A DNA stretch of 64,000 nucleotides, taken from Monomorium pharaonis (taxonomy: Eukaryota; Arthropoda; Insecta; Hymenoptera; Formicidae). Position 1 is the stretch's first letter. Every line of letters begins with the position of its first letter. Under the pieces are notes generated by a model. The model did not search any database. It saw only the letters and a program-made list of their open reading frames with translations, and was not told the origin of the DNA. This document shows positions 48,801-61,600 of the stretch, one piece after another. The position numbers were made by a program, and so were the translations under genes. The DNA lies in the NCBI RefSeq assembly GCF_013373865.1, contig NC_050473.1:10055710-10119709 (forward strand). The letters run 5' to 3'.

Positions 48801-51115
48801 GTCGTTAGATAATAATAAATGAGTTTAGAGCGAGCCGAGTAACTCTCCCGCAAGCACAACACGGGAATAAAGAACCCTTGGGAGAAAGTGCCGCAAACAC
48901 AAAACCGCCGTCCTAAACCGTGAGAAATGCTCAGCTAAAAACTCCGCAGTTCGGAGAAAATTTATCTTACTTCCGCGACACACAAACACTTGGGCGTCGT
49001 TCTGGCAAATACTTAACGCCTAATAGAATCCGCTGAAGTGTATAAAGTGCAAATTCGATAGAATGCCAAAGCGCGTTTGGATTGGCACCTCCCGATTTTT
49101 CAATTAACTCCTTTTGACCGTTAAGAGCTCTCCACGTAATACTCGTGGATTTGCATAGATATCCGGTTAATTTATTTGCGCACGTAAACGGCGTGTAAAG
49201 GAACAGATCGGGTATCCTACGGGTGTTTTACGCGTAGTAGACGCCCAACGCGCGCGCTACGGCGTCCCGTTAGGTCGTCGTATATGCGTTCATTCGCGAC
49301 CGGCGGAAAAATCCGCGTGATTACACGTGCGTCGCGCATAACGAAGGAGCGGGCACCGTCACCGAGACGCGACAGGACGCGACGGCGAACGGCCGTTACA
49401 TCATTTATCTCGCGGAAATCGTAGGACTCGCGTCGAAAATATAGCCGGCACACACGCACACACACACACACACACGTTCTGTCCGCGTGCATCTCACGTT
49501 CCATCTTGCGAGCCTCGTGTGTAAGCGCGAAGATTACATGTATATACGCAGGTGCGAGTCGCGTGCGTAAAAGGCGCGCGTGTAATATGGAATATGAACA
49601 TCGTATCGGCAGTTTCAGGTGGAAGTTGACGAGAAGGCGTCGAGAGGAAAAAAATTGTATTACCGTAGGATATTATATATCCCGCGCGTGCATGGAAGAG
49701 AGATCATTTATTGAAAACACACCGTGGCAAGGAGAGTTTGGACGTCGCCGTGGGACGTGGGATAAAAAAGTTACGCTTTGACGTACGGTTATTGCGGCGG
49801 GAAATTCCGCTCGCGCTTCCTCGTCCACCGCAGGCACGCTGATTGAATAGCAGTCTACGTCAAAGGTGTCAAATGCATAACTATATATACAAGATGTTTT
49901 AAATGTAGCAGACTCCCTTTGAGAACCAAGGGACGAAACAACGGAAACTCTCTGAAATGATGGCTAATACAATTTTTTTTTTAATAATAATAAGAGAACG
50001 TTGGAAAAGTTTTTTTCCAACTTTGACTTTGTATTTCGCCAGGCTGCGCCAACAATACCCGCGTCAGAGATTATTAATTCCGGAACCCCGCGCGCGCGCG
50101 ATTTAATCCGCGCGAGAGCGTGGTTTTCGCACCTTTGAAACGTCCGGTACGCGAATACATTACATTCCGCCCGTCTTCGCGAACGCGTCGCCTGATAATG
50201 AATCTCCGGTGGAGAAAAGCCGCTGCCTTTATGACGTTCTAGTCGATTAAGCGCGATGTAAACGCAGCTGCCCGCCGTCGGCAGGGGCATCGCTTCCTGC
50301 GCGTCTCTCTCTCTCTCTCTCTCTTTCTCTCGCGGATTGGACGGCGACGGCGACGTAATCCAATTTGATGGTGACGGCGTCTTCGCGCGATCCCGTCCGC
50401 CCAGAGTCGTCCTTTTCTACTTGGCGCGCGGTTGTGTCATCGCCGATATTACCCGCTCGTGCTATCGAACGCATGCTTCTGCCTCTGAATATTTATTTAT
50501 CTTTACGAAGGATATATAACGTGGAAGCTCATTTATTATGTTAAATCCTCAGCGATGTAAAATTTTTCTCTTTCCTGGGGAAAAATCCTAACGTTAATTC
50601 GCTGCCCCGACAACGGGAATGTCGGGAAAAACTCTTTGTTAAAATCAAGCGAGACCCACCCGTCGACGCCCGTTTACGTTAACAGCGTGGCGTGGCGCTG
50701 CTATAATAAACACGTGGATGTTAATGAGATATCGCCGTAATTTATAGGGTGCTGTATAAGTCGCGACGGTATGCGAAAACGACGCCTAGGCGTGGCAACC
50801 GGAGAGCGCGGGTTTCGGAGCGCGATCGTTCGTTCGCGGCGACGAACGGGAATCCTGAGCGCGGAATGATAAGACTCTCCGCGCGAATAGTCCGACCGGA
50901 TTCGCCCTTCCTCGCCCCGCGTTATGGCCATCGGGATGGCATTCGCTCACATTCAGAGAAACGGAACGAGAGCGACGCGACGTCTCGACGATGCTATCGT
51001 CGATTCGAGGTAGTTTCATTTAAAGTGGCTCTATCGCCACTTTTACGTAACGATATTCTCGTTCCGACTCGAATTACGGGTATACTCGGGATCTCTACGA
51101 TGTTGATAACATTTC

Positions 51116-51152
<37 letters not shown>

Positions 51153-52011
51153 AATTCTTAAATATTTATAGCACGTTCACGTGGAAGTAATCGTCTTGTC
51201 GAAGCAAAAGCGAATAAAATTCGTTCACCGAGGGAAATGGTGTGCGCGATAGCTTCAGAAATATGATACGACTTTTACGAATAATTATTCTCGTGACATA
51301 GTTTCGCGAGCTGAATAAAAAAATCTCGATGAAAGTGATACGGTGCGTGTGCCTACAAAGGCACTGTGCATAAAGAGGTACATCGAAGATAACGATTCAC
51401 AATGCTGTCCGTATCATAACGGGGGCATAATGCATCGAGAAGATTGTTACGTGAAGCGGCCGTTCTCCAGGTCGCGGCTATTCTGCCATTTCCGAACGGC
51501 ACAACTAAATGAACGAGATTTATCATTTGTTAAATGTCTCGTTGATTGTTTTAGAAACACCCCGTTGCTAACTGGGTCGTGCGACGTGAGCGCGTTACCC
51601 CGAATTGCTTGGCTAAGCGTGTCACGCGTAAATCGGGCGGTGATAGACACGATAAATCACACCAGCGGAAGTGCAACGCTGGCATTGTCGGCCAGGCACG
51701 CTTCGACCTTCAGATACATATGTGCAATCGCGTAAACTAGTTCACTCCAAATCGATAGCTGTTCCGGCGACGAAAAGCAACATCATTATCCCCGTTGAGA
51801 GAAAAGAAAAGTCCAAGTAAATGATGAAATTATTATGCATGCCATGTAGCCTCCGAATACGTTGGGAGCAATCGCAATCTATTTCTAAACGTAACAAATA
51901 TAATGAAATTATAGAAATAAATGTCGACAAAGTTTATAGATATAATTATAAAGTTATAAATAGAGAATGTCGAAATTAAATTTTGCGAAATGTTTTTCTC
52001 ATTGTAATGTA
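42844..52011. other. Non-coding stretch, about 9 kb
   Basis: No gene is supported. The CpG-rich block 44490-45230 has long frames open on both strands (up to 200 codons), a compositional effect with no domain. Similar blocks lie at 45800-46200, 47640-48130 and 50720-51010. Microsatellites are (CA)n at about 49448-49475, (TC)n at about 50304-50328 and (GT)n at 51119-51149. A short hairpin at 48258-48277 is too small to call an RNA gene. Confidence 0.4.
51119..51149. repeat. (GT)n microsatellite
   Basis: A pure GT array of about 31 bases. The overlapping frame ends in an artefactual Cys-Val repeat. Confidence 0.95.
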
Positions 52012-52198
52012 TACTGAAAGAAAATTTACTAGATTGAAAATACTTTTTCAAATAGTACCAAGCTTTTTATAAATCTAGAAAATGTATAATACATTTTCTA
52101 AATTATAGAAAATAATATCTTATTTGAAATAAATATTATTTATTTTTTACAATACTTTGAAAAAATATTTATTCCAATCTAGTAATTTTTTTCCAGTG
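52012..52198. mobile_element. MITE-like palindrome with ACTGAAAGAAAA ends, about 187 bp
   Basis: The left arm TACTGAAAGAAAATTTACTA and the inverted right arm CACTGGAAAAAAATTACTAG match over about 45 bases, sharing TTACTAGATTG. A second small inverted repeat (AGAAAATGTATAATACATTTTCT) lies inside. There is no coding sequence. The ends resemble the other CAC(T/G)-GAGAAAA elements, though less closely. Confidence 0.55.
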
Positions 52199-54867
52199 TG
52201 TAGAGTTAAAGTTAAAAAAAGTCAGAAACTTTATTTTCGATGGAGAAGCACGCAACATTTTTCATCGTTATTATTCGCGATTTATGATTTGTCAAAATAA
52301 TTATGCCACCCTCGGGGAAGAGAACACGCGTCTTCGTGGCGCGAGCGAGGAAAAGAGCCCGCGTGGCTGGAGACGAGAGAACAAGATGTACCGTAAGTCC
52401 GCCGAGAATGATAGCCCGTCAAGGCTGCTGCTTGACAGTCTGACCCCATGCCACGAGGCCGCGACCGGTATATTTACCACCTGGAAGTGCTTAGAAGGGA
52501 TTTCTCATCCGCGTTTCCTAATGGTCTATTATTGGACTATTGAAGGGAATGCTTTGGCGAGGGCTGCCACGCCTGCCGCGCGAAAGTTATGGGATAGGAT
52601 AACAATGGCACATAAAACAGACGGCTACAAATTAGCTCGGGTCATCGTAACTTTGACTTGCGTTTTAATCTTTTCTATGCAAACCATGTACAGTATAATT
52701 AAAATGTAAAGAAGAGTCCTTCAAACGAAGCAAAGGCTCGCGCATTGCGCAAGATCAATTTCCATTTCTACAACGCAGGGTGTTTCAAGATTTTTACAAA
52801 TTCTAATTTAGACACCGTGATATTTTATTCTGATTTTTACATTTATTTCTTAAAGAAAAAACATAATACGTGCTAAATTGAAAAATATATAACGATGTTA
52901 GGTTTCTTTACATAAATAAATTGAATTACATTGATTTTATAACACTTTACTCTCACTTCACACGGTTACAATCTTCCCTCGTGCACGAAAGTTCCAAACG
53001 CTCGATTAAACACGAAGAAAACGATTCAAAAAGACCGCCATACGGAATCGATACTGAACGACGACGGCGCTCGTGAAGTTTAGCGTCGCGTCGATTGTGC
53101 CACTACACTAGCACATGTTGCATAATACTTTATCTTAGTCTCTTTCTCTTTTGATTCGATCGCGGGGAAAAAAAATAATCATACGCGTCGAACACGCGCG
53201 AGAAGACGTGCGCGCACTGCATTGAGTGCTGGTTTGGTGAAGTTCGTGCCGGGTGAAGTACAGCTTGGAACTCCTCAAGCAGGCAGCATCGACTGACCCA
53301 ATGACTGCAGCCATCTATTCGCCAACACGAAAGTCTCGCGCACGCGTGAAAGAGTGAGCACACCAGTGTGGTATTAATACGCCAGATTTTAAAGTGAATC
53401 TTAGAAATCTTAGCGAGACTTTCCCCATTTTTTCCTACACAAATATTTATCATACTACTCCTAGAATTAACAATGAGGAAGATAAGATATAGATAAAAAC
53501 TAATTGCAGGCGTGAACTACTTTTCTGATTGATATCTACAGCGGAAGTATCAATTAAGTGCCACGAATGCGCTTAGAGTTGGTTTTAAATTGTTTAATGG
53601 AAGAAATGCGATTCTCTTCGAATGCTATTATAAAAATAAGAAAGAATTAAACCAGAACATTATCGCATTATTGCAATGCGAATAAGAGCGCGAGATTCGG
53701 TCTGTATGATTACAATTGTCTGACTGTACCATTATCAGTATGTATCTACTTTCTATTGCCACTTATAATTAAAGAATTAGAGAACGGCGGTGCGTAGAGA
53801 AAATGAACTTTGCAGTTACGGAGCAACGTTCCGTGATACGATCGGTATTTCTTCGCTGACAACAATTGTCAATGAATATCGGGAACAAAAACAAACGCTT
53901 CATCCAAACAAATGCGAAATCGCGTTAAATAACCGCGCGTCGAGGCGTCAACTGGTAATTTCGACTTCATACAATTACTCAACCTCGCTCGAAGTATACA
54001 TCCCCGGAATACCTCGCGACTACCTCGATGAAGCAATCAGAACCGCATAGCGGCGAAATTACGCGCGCTGATGTGCAAAAGTTGACGCGCGCGCGTCATC
54101 AATTACGTTGTTACTCATTCCCGCCGTGACGCGAACACGCGTAAAAGACAGAAACGCTAACGTTACACCGCGGGACACGATCGCTTCCACCGTGCGATCG
54201 TACTGAACCTCGTTAACCTTGACATTTTGAGCGACTCTCTTGTCGCGCGTTTATTTTAGAAAGGTAGAACGCGACACGTACCGCGACGAATTTCTGCCCC
54301 GCGGGCCGATAGGCGATAGTATTGCGTACGGCGCGATTACTTCTATCATCATCTATTTATGCGACAGAATCTCGTCTCGAAGCACCGCCGCCTTCTTTTC
54401 ATTATAAACGCATGCCCTCAGTATAGGCTGACGTGAGTGCTTGTTTTTTATTCGATGACAAATTTTTTAGTCATTCTTCTCCTCGCGACTTAATATTTCG
54501 CGTAATTTTTCATTCAAATTTTATAGAGCCTAATTAATCTCAAGTCCCTTTACCTTTAATTACCTTGCACATCGTTCAGCCTTTTAACTGTATTACAGAA
54601 AAATGTCTCATAAAAGGGAATTTTCTTGTAGACTTCGGGTTTAATTTTTAATTGTTGTCACAGCTCTCGTACGTCAGTGTTTTTGATGAAAATATTTTAA
54701 CGAAAATATTTCCTATAATATTCATAATTTTTAGAAGAAAGGAGGATATTATATTACAGCCCAAGCATATTTTATTTAATACTAATGTAGCTAATAAGAA
54801 ATGAATTTTTGCAAGATCTGTTTGTAAAATCAAGATCAACTGAGATTTGGCGGGATTGATCAGTGAG
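52199..54867. other. Non-coding stretch upstream of the C15orf61 gene
   Basis: No gene is supported. A frame at 52284-52709 is open for 141 codons with no domain. A strong donor (GTAAGT at 52393) follows a purine-rich block, so a first exon here is possible but unproven. The core promoter of the C15orf61 homologue should lie shortly before 54868, but I see no decisive motif. Confidence 0.35.
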
Positions 54868-55871
54868 ATGCAATCACGGATAATAATCGTCAACTCGCGC
54901 ATCGAACGAAGAGCGCTGTTCGCTACGAGATATGCTAATCTCTGGACGAGGATATTCCAGAAGAAGAGGAAACCGTTGGCGTCAGAGGTTAGTGTGCCTC
55001 TCGATTTCTCATGAATTAAGCCGGCCGCTCCCCTGATTATCTCGTGCCTTGTGTGTTTTTTTTTTTTATCAGCCCGAAGGAGATCTTTTCTCAGGGGACC
55101 GCGCGCACTTTCCCCGGACACTTTCTTACGTAACAATATACATACGCTCGTGTTACACTTGGCGTGTTTCCATTCCCGCGCGGCATCACGCGATCGCACG
55201 GCCCTGATAAACTGGAGAATCTTCCCAAGTCGAGCAGAACCCTAAGAGTCTTGATTTTGAATCTATTGTGCGTTCTACTGATTCCACAAATTGCAAGTTA
55301 CCCGCCAAGTGTTCTGTTCATTTCGAACTTGAACCAAACTTGCGACGTAAGATACGTAGAAAAAAGATGACCAATTCCTGCTGGTTTCGAGCCAGTATTT
55401 GCATGTCGAGGATAAAATTCTACAATTCACAGACAAATGTTTGTCAGATGTAAACTCTTCGTTCACTATTATTATACTTACTCAGAAGCTATTTTTATTG
55501 TAAATATTATGCTCACGTAAACTCCGAATCTTCGCGGAGAGTGATCCACGATTCTGTCTTTTGTTTCTTCTTAAACATCGGCTAAAATCTCAGAATCCCA
55601 TTTGCTTTACTACATAGGTGCAAAGTCACTCCCGCCGGTGCAATTTAATCCTGCGGTAACGTGAAACGGCAAATATACAAGTAATATGATCGCGCGTTGA
55701 GAAACGACATTATAGCGAGTGGCTGGCTCGTTTCCGAGTGGCGTGCTCAGATTCTTAAAATCCCACCGGCGTTTGATACCTTCATATTGCGACGGGTTAA
55801 TTTCTTCTATACACACGGGAAAGCCGGAAGGGCCAGCCGGTTGACGGCGGTGTTAACGAGCCGACGTGCCG

Positions 55872-55904
<33 letters not shown>

Positions 55905-57191
55905 CGTCGTCGTAACGGGACGTAACGGCCGCGACTTTGTCCCGCGTGCTCGCGATGATCCCCCAGGATATTTCCTCGATCAGTCAATGTGCACAAAGTC
56001 GCCCGACGTGATTGCGGTAACTATCTCTCTGTGCAACGTAGGTCTTAACGAGCTACCTATTGCAAGCCGACGAGCCCCCCTGGACCTCGTACTTCGTCCG
56101 GTACGCCGACGTTGTGAACGATCAGCGGGGAATGTCACACTTCAATTGGCCGGCGGGCGGCAGCAATTACCACGTACTTAGGACCGGCTGCTTCCCGTAC
56201 ATCAAGTATCACTGCAGCAGGCGGCCGGCGCAGGATCTCAGCGGCGAGGACAGATTCTTCAAGGCGATCAAGATATTGAACCTTGGTGGGTCCGCGCGGT
56301 ATTAACGCTCGTGAAGAAAAGGTGCGCGCGCGCGCGCGCGGCCTTGTTCATTTACGCGCCGGTCCGGCGCGATAAACCAGCGAGCTCGTATATTCTATAA
56401 TTATCGCGAACGCAAGATGTCACGAAATCCTCGATACTAACTTTAATGAGATCCCTTAAGCACTTTGGAATCTAAGGGTTATTGCTTTAACTAAAACATA
56501 CAGAAACATTTTAATGATTTTTTGCTCGTTAAATCCCTCGGAATTCATTCTAATTAAATTTAGTTTAACTGCCTGGGAAAATTTTTTTTTTTTTTTTCAG
56601 AATCTCAATTCGAGCGCAAAATTTTTAATATAACAAATTACGGTAGCATTGCTGTTAAAAAGGGAAAAAAAGTATCGATAAATGCTGGAAATTTGCCAAG
56701 AAAGTCCTTCACCGCAAAGACTCGGGACACCCTGTAAATTGGCAGCTACCGCTGCTTGATTAATCGAAGTCGGTCCGTATCTAAAGCAACGATCGGAACA
56801 AGGCGTTTCAGCAGAAACCGCGCGTATCGCCAGGCGGTCTTATTTGGCTTAACTTCCGACGTCCGAGGGGGAAACGTGGGACGGACGGAGCACGGCGAGG
56901 CGTTGTCCTTCCACGGCCAACGTCTCGTCTCTCATTGAGTGCTCTACCGTGATCTGGAATTAGCCACGGCGAACGGGTTCAGCAATGCGACGACTCGATC
57001 GAATTCCCCTCTCTCCCCCTTTCTAATTTCTTGCCTCCTTACGCCTGTGTTCGTCCAAACCAGGTATTCCCACCCTGATGTACGGACTGGCCGCGACGCA
57101 GCTTATCCGGCACCGCGAGATCGTGAGGACGCCTCGGGGTGACGTGACGATCTACTTCTTGCTACCGGAGGACAAAGGCTCGCCGTACTGA
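54868..57191 (+). CDS. C15orf61 homologue (DUF4528-type protein), three exons, 163 aa
   Basis: Exons are 54868-54987, 56042-56285 and 57064-57191. Donors are GTTAGT and GTGGGT; acceptors are CTCTGTGCAACGTAG and CGTCCAAACCAG. The first intron is phase 0 and the second splits Gly122. The ATG is the first in frame, nine codons after a stop. The product is conserved in animals and matches the human C15orf61 protein (157 aa) as I remember it over nearly its whole length: KPLASEVLTSYLL at 35-47, PPWTSYFVRY at 52-61, VVNDQRGMSHFNWP at 64-77, NYHVLRTGCFPYIKYHCS at 82-99, DRFFKAIKILNLGIPTLMYG at 110-129 and YFLLPEDKG near the end. The family's function is not established. The first 35 residues are Arg/Lys-rich and non-acidic, like a mitochondrial presequence, and 123-136 is a short hydrophobic segment; a mitochondrial role is inference. 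AATAAA at 57512 is a likely poly-A signal. Confidence 0.93.
55876..55903. repeat. (GA)n microsatellite in intron 1
   Basis: A GA array of about 28 bases inside the first intron of the C15orf61 homologue, about 140 bases before its second exon. Confidence 0.9.
56323..56341. repeat. (CG)n tract in intron 2
   Basis: An alternating GC run of 19 bases just after the donor of exon 2 of the C15orf61 homologue. Alternating CG is prone to Z-DNA. Its survival suggests little CpG methylation in the germ line. Confidence 0.85.
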
Positions 57192-58414
57192 GACCCGCAC
57201 CCTGCGACGCTAATCTACGTTGGGTCTCGGCGTCACGGCCTTCCACGGAGATGACATTAACGGCAACGAAATGCAGAGCCGTGCCGGATGATCCTTTTTT
57301 TTCAACATCTCCCTCCTCGTTACTGGTAATTCCGAGTCCTCGAGCGCAAAACATAGTGGGAATCGAGCGACGCAAAAAAAAAAAACTCTCAGACACCGCG
57401 ACTTTTATCCGTGACGGATACTAATTTTGTTAACTCGGAAAACAGAGACGTTGGAAGTGCTCCGATTCGGAGCAATGTCACGCGAAAGAATACGGCAGGT
57501 ATTTATTCGTTAATAAACAGCTACACCTTGACACGGACAGTTGATTTCTTTTGCAGTTGTTGCTTTATGTGAAATACAATTTTGAGAGATTTTAAAACGC
57601 TACATCAGGTCTCTCGGTTAAATACAATCGCAAACGAAAATTGCGCTGGTAAGAAAACTTGATATTCGGTTTCATTGTAAGATTATAAAAACTGGTTTAG
57701 CAGATAGATTTATCTTCAGCTCGATAAACAGCGCGTGCCAGTCATCGCTCCTCCATCCATCAGTCAATTATTAAATCGCGAAGGCTTTCATCGTCAGCGA
57801 CGGTATCAGTCACTTGATACGAATCCGCAGGCGATCGTGATACAGCCTCGTGTCAGGGGATCTAAACGCGAGCTCTTCAGAAGCTTCGACGACGCGCCGA
57901 TAATGTGAAACCTCGTTAATGAGGCCCGCCGGCAATCCGCATGCGTGGAACACGGTGCGAATGCGTATATATATAGTTAGAATAGTCTTCTAATCGACTA
58001 CTACCCGTGTTCCCTCCGCGATCCGCTAATGCATTAACGTCGGGCTCGACCAAGATCTCTCCGCCCTGGACCTGTTACCGCGGTGGGTACGGATGAACAT
58101 CGACGACGAGAGCTCTCGCGTTGCTCCGATCGTCAGCATGTAAACTGGGGATTTACGAGCGCACGTGCTTGCAACGCGAATAATAATTCGTATTAATTAT
58201 CGATCGATATACGATGCGATCGGATACGTTATCCGGCAAGCGTGTAAGTACGAATCCTAATTTGAATTGATAGGTGCTTACATTGTTGCGTTAAATTGTG
58301 CACGAATTTTGACAATAATGTTTATTCGATAAGATATTCCAGTATATCCGTGATTTTTCGTAGCTTTACAATTACGTTTCCTTGTAGAGATAAAATATAA
58401 ATTTCCAAATTTCC
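57192..58414. other. 3' UTR and downstream non-coding stretch
   Basis: The 3' UTR of the C15orf61 homologue probably reaches just past the AATAAA at 57512-57517. Beyond it no gene is supported. A strong donor (GCGT followed by GTAAGT at 58244) has GC-rich sequence before it and might mark a non-coding first exon, but nothing else supports this. Confidence 0.4.
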
Positions 58415-58663
58415 ACACGGAGAAAATTTTCTCTTTAAAATTTACTGTCAAACTCTAATTATGGAATAATATATAACCTCGAGGAATTTTGCTATATTTT
58501 TTAGTAAAATTTACTATTCTCTTAGTAAACTGTACTAAAAGCATAATAAACTATACTTTTAGTAAATTTTACTAAAAGGTACAGTAAAATTCCTCCAGGT
58601 AACGCATTATCTCACAATTATCAGATTTTGAGGGTAAATTTTAAGAGAAAATTCTCTCCGTGT
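58415..58663. mobile_element. MITE with ACACGGAGA ends, 249 bp
   Basis: The left arm ACACGGAGAAAATTTTCTCT and the inverted right arm ACACGGAGAGAATTTTCTCT match well and remain similar for about 110 bases, sharing TTTAGTAAAATTTACT and GGAATTTTGCT/GGAATTTTACT. The AT-rich centre is itself palindromic (AGTAAA/TTTACT repeats). There is no coding sequence and no clear target duplication. Confidence 0.75.
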
Positions 58664-61600
58664 ATATTACATATATTTTTGTAATTAAAATTTATTCTAA
58701 TTTACACACCTGATTTCTAATGCCTTGTATTTTTTTATAAATACTACAGAAGCAAAAGAGACTTTATCCAGAGGAAACTTTAGACCTTCTATTCGTTTTT
58801 GTAATTTTTATCAATCTTCTTTTTAATTATGCAATTTCATGCTTAATTTGATTCAATTTTACTTCAACTTTTCCAAGCTCCAGATTAGAATATTTTTCAA
58901 CTTTAAATAACACGATATTATGCACAATAGCTACGGCTATGTAATGAGTTGCCACCTGTTAATATATACTTAACTACCGTTTGAACATTAATAATAAGTT
59001 ATCGCGGCAATTTCTGCAACCGTAACGAATCTGGAAACGAACGCGGTGAAAGTAAATGCAGAAAACCAGCGGTGACCTGCGATTTTTTTTTTCTGCAAAA
59101 ACAGATCAGGCATAAAAGCGTTATCAGCAGGTGCAGTGATATTTGGATCTCAAATCGCGGAACCGGCGCGGCGGTAGGCAAAAATTTGTTAGCAAACCGT
59201 GAAGTGTTGCGCAACAACATTTCATGTCTTTTCCCCGACGTTTGCAATTACGTTGGAAAGTTCCCGCTGTTTCGAATGCAAACGACCCTACCCGTCGATG
59301 ACATGACGCACGCACTTCTCCAAATGGTCATTTATCACCCGATGATTACGTCGACAAACACATGAAATAAATAAAAGCCGTATTAAGAAAAAATATTAAT
59401 TAACTGCTGGCTTTCACGTCGGCCTTTTAAAGGACTTTCACCGATCCGTACCATTGCATCCCGTCGTGGACGACATCTTCGATCTTGCCTTTTTCGGATG
59501 CTCAACAATATACTCCTCTTCTATTAACGAGGCGTAATCCGAGAAGTATCGCAAGAGAGTAAAAAAAACGTAGCGTAACGAGCGTACTGCGTTATTTTCC
59601 TTGGAGATATAAAGGTGATTTTATCATAAAAGCAATTAGAAGACGTGAAACATGGAGTTGTTTCGAGATATGAAATACCTAGGTGCCTGCATGTGCAAGA
59701 CCCTTAATTGTAATGATATTTCCAAAGCATCCAATAAACTGTCTTAAGGTCCTGCTAGGATTAACAAAACCTCGCAGGATTGGTAGGATTTCACTGATAA
59801 CGACGGAAATTATATTTAATGCGACACGCATATTTGCAACCTTTACGACAGCGTCTGCTCGAAAACGATTAAAAGTATTGAAAAAAAAAAATATTGAGCG
59901 GTACAATTCTTATTCGCGCTTTCCTCCGAGATAAATTAATCTCTAAAGGTCTCTCGTACCGATTAGCCTTTATGTCACCAATCGAGTCCTCACGGACCAA
60001 TGCGTTCGGGCATGACGATTATCAGTCGATTCAATTCGCGGAATTACTCGAGTGTCCAGCGCGTATTAAATGTAAAGTTCGGTATCTAACACACAGATAA
60101 CATTTTCCAGCTTAAAGTTTTATAACGTCAGATCCATTGGTACTCTCGGGTTCTTCGCTCCGGGTGATCTCCTCGAGTGGGAAGAATGACTGGAAAGGAA
60201 TGGGAGACGAGGGAGAAGGAAAAGAGAGACAGGGGGAAAGGTGGGAATTTTACGAAGCTCGTTAGGTACGTTGTGGAGGGCTAGTTATGCTGATTAGATC
60301 GAGTTTACATATCGAGAATGTGCAACTGCACATATTAATAGTATCGAACTCGGCGCGTTTCTACCGGAATGGCAGGCCGACCGGCGCTGCAAGAGTTGCG
60401 GTTTGCGAAAAGAAAGAAACGACGATTTCTCATTTTCGCGAAACAGGACGCTGGTGATAATAATAGCGATAACGAAACTTAGCCAAACGTCTCGCCACAC
60501 GATTTGCAGTCGTGCTAAATAACGTAACGACAAAAGGCAGGAACGAAAGGGTACCGGATTGCAATATATCATTGCGAGCAATTTCATTTCCTGTACAACC
60601 AAAGGATATTATCCTTGCAGCGACATTGCAAATATTGAAACAGATTTTATAACACACAACTATAATATTTGTTATAATATTAAAGTATTCATGGTATTAA
60701 ATAACCGCTTGAACTTTTGATCCTTATGTTTACATTTAATTTTATTCAATATTTATATTTTCTATATACAGACTGCCCGCTAAACAAATATGCAATATTA
60801 AATTTATTTTTTTTCATTTTTTCATTTTTTCTCGTTGAAAAAAATAACTATATTTTTAAACGTTATTATGATATATACACACATGTTATTATAGCGCTCA
60901 CACTTAATTTAAATTGTGCAGAAATTATTTACACAGTTTGCTTTTGTGTAAACATTTTGTATAAAACATTTTACAATCAGTTTATTCGCTATTTTTTTAT
61001 AAATCCATGATTTGAAATTCAAAACAACACGTGTTTTATAATTTTAATACGTTTAAAACCATCGCGAAATGAGTTCTCAGTATAGTTACATTACGTACAA
61101 TTAGTTTTATATCAATGATATTAAACGCTTTAACAGGCTTTGATCACCGACGCGTAAAATTCGCAAATTCGTATATTACAAATATAAAACTCGTATTTTA
61201 AAACAGCTCGAAGTAGTGCCCGATTTTTAATAACTTAAAAGTAACTTTGAAAAATAACAACAAAACGATTATTACAGATTCAATTTTCGTTTCACATTGC
61301 AGAAATTTGAGTCCCTTATTAATTCCATTTTATAACAATAAATTTTTAGAAAGAGAGGGACAGAGGAGTATCAAGACGCAGACATTCTTCTATATATTTA
61401 GCAAAAGGGTCAATTGTGTAAATATATATCAAAATGAACACACTTCGCCGTTCATCCTTGCCCTCGTGACCCGAAAGTACGCAGCTTGTTCAGCGAATAC
61501 CTCGCAGCGAGATGTGCAATGTCATCAGACTTTTGTTTTCGATTCGCAGTGCTACGCGCGTGACGTTGCATTCGTCGTACTCGCATTTTCGCTCGAATCT

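Noticed and set aside
52284..52392. Purine-rich block ending in GTAAGT at 52393, with ATGTACC before the donor
   Set aside because: No acceptor, no following exon and no homologue, so it was kept out of the gene list.
54648..55199. A 183-codon minus-strand frame
   Set aside because: It is antisense to exon 1 of the C15orf61 homologue and has no recognisable domain.
58200..58243. Strong GTAAGT donor after GC-rich sequence, a possible first exon
   Set aside because: There is no partner acceptor or coding start. A single donor hexamer occurs by chance often in 64 kb.
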